From NCBI GenBank assembly GCA_937915545.1, contig CALGIJ010000011.1, forward strand, positions 186,001 to 250,000: a DNA stretch of 64,000 bases. Reading direction: 5' to 3'. A model generated the notes under the pieces. It searched no databases. It had not been told where the DNA came from and was given only the letters and a program-made list of their open reading frames with translations. Within the stretch, counting starts at the first letter, position 1. Every line of letters starts with the position of its first letter. Made by a program: the position numbers and the translations under genes. This DNA comes from an uncultured Desulfobacterales bacterium (GTDB taxonomy: Bacteria; Desulfobacterota; Desulfobulbia; Desulfobulbales; Desulfocapsaceae). Shown piece by piece: positions 62,346-64,000 of this stretch.

Positions 62346-62873
62346 TCAGGAAGCGATGCAGGTGCCAGTGCCATCGCCCGGACCCTTGCGCCCGCCCTGG
62401 CCCCCCGCGCCATTGCCACCTTTGCCTCGTCCGGCAAGGAGCAGCGGCGTCCCAGTCTGCCGCTCGATGCTGGTGGTGCAGTCGCCCGGACCATAGCCAG
62501 TGCCGTCCTGGGGTCCGCTGCCGTCATTGCCGGTGCCATCTCCGGGCCCATGTCCGTTGCCGCCATTGCCATTCCCGGCAAAGAGCGGCACCTTCTCAGC
62601 CGGCCGCGCCACACTGCTGGTGCAGTTCCCCGGGCCATAGCCGCTGCCGTCCTTCGGCCCGCTGCCACCATTGCCGGTGCCATCTCCTGGGCCATAGCCG
62701 TGACCCTTGCCCTTGCCGGTCAACAGCTGGCTGTTTTCGATCCCCCCCTTGTCCACCCCGTCACCTGCGGCAAGACCGTCCCGACTGCCGGAATACGCCG
62801 CCACCACCAGAAAAAGCGCCAACCCACATGCCACCATCACCACATTTTGCCCTTTCGTCATGTTCATCTTCAT
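62346..62873 (-). CDS. Secreted glycine-rich repeat protein
   Basis: The 175-residue protein has an N-terminal signal or anchor segment (VVMVACGLALFLVVAAYSGS), then a glycine-rich region with two copies of a roughly 30-residue repeat (about 57-87 and 104-135) built on GPGDGTGN-GSGP-DG-GYGPG-C, and a shorter third copy to the C-terminus. Each copy ends in one cysteine (C84, C132, C172). No enzyme motif is present; it could be a structural, metal-binding or envelope protein. It is divergent from an ECF sigma factor gene and carries a matching ECF-type promoter. Confidence 0.82.
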   Translation of the reverse strand: MKMNMTKGQNVVMVACGLALFLVVAAYSGSRDGLAAGDGVDKGGIENSQLLTGKGKGHGYGPGDGTGNGGSGPKDGSGYGPGNCTSSVARPAEKVPLFAGNGNGGNGHGPGDGTGNDGSGPQDGTGYGPGDCTTSIERQTGTPLLLAGRGKGGNGAGGQGGRKGPGDGTGTCIAS

Positions 62874-62953
62874 TCTCCTCGAGGGGATTAGAAGTCACGC
62901 CCGGCCAGCGGACCATCCGCGAGCCGCGAGCGGTTTCGACCTCTCATGCCCCG

Positions 62954-62981
62954 ATAACGCACCACCCCGGCAAAGGTTACA
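62954..62981 (-). promoter_or_regulatory. ECF-type promoter of the glycine-rich protein gene
   Basis: On the minus strand TGTAACC (62981-62975), 15 bases, then CGTTAT (62959-62954). The same elements and spacing occur on the plus strand at 63038-63065. The gene starts 80 bases downstream, behind a good AGGAG site. Confidence 0.75.
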
Positions 62982-63037
62982 GACCTTGTGAAAATCCTCG
63001 CCGAATGAACGAAAAAAGGGAATGTTCATGCAACAGC

Positions 63038-63065
63038 TGTAACCTTTGCCGGCGAGAGACGTTAT
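63038..63065 (+). promoter_or_regulatory. ECF-type promoter of the sigma factor gene (autoregulation)
   Basis: TGTAACC (63038-63044), 15 bases, then CGTTAT (63060-63065). The -35 regions of the two divergent promoters form a perfect 16-bp inverted repeat (62967-62982 with 63037-63052). The -10 ends 9 bases before the sigma factor ATG, so the mRNA would have almost no leader. Confidence 0.75.
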
Positions 63066-63074
63066 GTGGTTACC

Positions 63075-63554
63075 ATGAACAGGTTTCGCCAGTTTTATAT
63101 CGAGTACGGCAACAAGCTCTTTGCCTACCTCTTTCGCAAGTCCGGCAACAGACACCTCGCCGCCGACCTCGTGCAGGAGAGCTTTACCCGCTATCTCGAA
63201 CGATACCGCCATGGGGAAGAGAACGTCAGGCTGCTCTTCACCATCGGGCGCAATCTCTTTTATGACGACCGGCGCTACCAGCAGCGCTTCTGCCACGACG
63301 AGGAGGTGCTGGAGGGAGCGGGCATCGGCCAGGAAGAGCGCTATCTCGCCCAGGAACAATCGCAACTTCTTCTCGCCGCCATGGCGCGGCTTTCCGACGA
63401 GGAGCGCGATATCCTCTCCCTGGTCTCCGGCGGCGACCTCTGCTATCGCGACATCGCCCAGCTGCATCGCTGCAGCGAGGCCAACGTCAAGGTCAAGGTG
63501 CACCGGGCACGGCAGAAACTGAAAGCAATGATGCAGGAGCAAGACCATGGATGA
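63075..63554 (+). CDS. ECF-subfamily RNA polymerase sigma factor
   Basis: The 159-residue protein has region 2 (FRQFYIEYGNKLFAYLFRKSGNRHLAADLVQESFTRYLER in pieces) with the core-binding and -10-recognition helices, and region 4 (LSDEERDILSLVSGGDLCYRDIAQLHRCSEANVKVKVHRARQKLKAMM in pieces) with the -35 helix-turn-helix. The next gene overlaps it by 8 bases and encodes a membrane anti-sigma-like protein. Identical promoter elements in front of this gene and of the divergent glycine-rich gene suggest it directs both. Confidence 0.94.
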   Translation: MNRFRQFYIEYGNKLFAYLFRKSGNRHLAADLVQESFTRYLERYRHGEENVRLLFTIGRNLFYDDRRYQQRFCHDEEVLEGAGIGQEERYLAQEQSQLLLAAMARLSDEERDILSLVSGGDLCYRDIAQLHRCSEANVKVKVHRARQKLKAMMQEQDHG

Positions 63555-64000
63555 GACCCTCATTTCTCTCTTTATCGACGATGAGCTGGCTCTCGACGAA
63601 AAGATCGTCTTCGTCGAAACGATCCACGACGATGACCGCTTCGCCGCCGAAACCCTCGCCCTGCTGCGGCAGGAAACGCTGCTGCAGAGACTGCCGCGGA
63701 CCATGCCGGCGCCTCACCTGGCCGCCGTGCCTGCAAAAAAACGCTGGCGGCCGCTGCCGTTGTGGCCGGCCTGGACGCAGGCCCTCGGCGGAGCCTTGGC
63801 CATGGCCCTGGTGGCTGGGCTGGTCTTTCTCTGGACGATAAAGGACCCGCAGGGACCAGGTCTGGTCGACCACCGCTTCGTCGTCTATCTCCCGGGCGTC
63901 GAAACTGCCAGCGTGGTGGGCACCTTCACCTCGTGGAAGCCGGTGCCTATGGAAAAGATCGGCGACAGCGGCTACTGGACTCTGACCCTGCCGCTGCCTC
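63547..64000 (+). CDS. Membrane anti-sigma-like protein with CBM48/E-set domain (partial)
   Basis: The gene runs off the window after 151 codons. Residues 1-70 are cytoplasmic and start MDETLISLFIDDELALDEK, typical of short anti-sigma regions. One membrane segment spans about 76-97. The external part, from about residue 108, begins a glycogen-recognition or E-set-like domain (HRFVVYLPGVETASVVGTF, then SWKPVPMEKIGDSGYW). The start overlaps the sigma gene by 8 bases. It likely holds the sigma factor until an envelope signal arrives; the sugar-binding-like domain hints at a carbohydrate or envelope signal. Confidence 0.82.
   Translation, partial: MDETLISLFIDDELALDEKIVFVETIHDDDRFAAETLALLRQETLLQRLPRTMPAPHLAAVPAKKRWRPLPLWPAWTQALGGALAMALVAGLVFLWTIKDPQGPGLVDHRFVVYLPGVETASVVGTFTSWKPVPMEKIGDSGYWTLTLPLP

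Overview
The window is high-GC and gene-dense. It reads like the chromosome of an anaerobic, Gram-negative, deltaproteobacterium-like organism (Thermodesulfobacteriota; Desulfobulbales is my best guess). The supports are a pyruvate:ferredoxin oxidoreductase end, an aldehyde ferredoxin oxidoreductase with its MoaD and HesA partners, a hybrid cluster protein, a Desulfovibrio-type single-cluster ferredoxin, a selenoprotein, several sigma-54 regulators and a meso-diaminopimelate-type MurE. The taxonomic call is inference.

Bases 1-6400 hold the NifJ end, a cysteine-cluster protein, a PHP phosphatase, a HEAT-repeat response regulator and a CoA-disulfide-reductase/rhodanese fusion. From 24.4 kb down to 6.5 kb runs one long minus-strand division and cell-wall (dcw) cluster: mraZ, rsmH, ftsL, an ftsI-like gene, a murE-murF fusion, mraY, murD, murG, murC, murB, ftsQ, ftsA, ftsZ and a histidine kinase. 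Two things are unusual. ftsW is absent from its usual place, and the FtsI-like protein keeps its fold and PASTA domain but has lost the SxxK, SxN and KTG catalytic motifs.

Bases 24.8-37.3 kb are mostly informational genes: panB, ruvCAB, yebC, rlmE, a CCA-adding-type nucleotidyltransferase, a dihydrouridine synthase, a PP-loop thiolase-like gene, recN, a DtxR-type regulator and a dGTPase, ending with tRNA-Arg(TCG). Between the DtxR gene and the dGTPase lies a SelW/Rdx-type selenoprotein gene (35373-35597, minus) with an in-frame UGA and a SECIS-like hairpin. A standard ORF search would miss it.

Bases 37.3-48.5 kb are accessory. A lower-GC patch with a DUF3047-like protein and broken reading frames follows the tRNA. 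Next is the AOR-MoaD-HesA cluster. Then comes a compact, apparently undescribed module: a sigma-54 promoter, two paralogous cysteine-motif proteins (one fused to a GcvH-like domain lacking the lipoyl lysine), an archaemetzincin, an NtrC-type regulator and a kinase with a Rossmann-like N-terminus.

Bases 48.5-62.3 kb hold a macro-domain protein, an SLC13 transporter and nitrosative-stress functions: Hcp, a flavin disulfide reductase, a ferredoxin, a hemerythrin-like protein, quinol-type NO reductase with a sigma-54 promoter, divergent NorR, and a CBS/HPP pair behind an FNR-like box. The window ends in an ECF sigma/anti-sigma pair divergent from a glycine-rich secreted protein. Two matching ECF-type promoters (TGTAACC-N15-CGTTAT) face away from each other between them.
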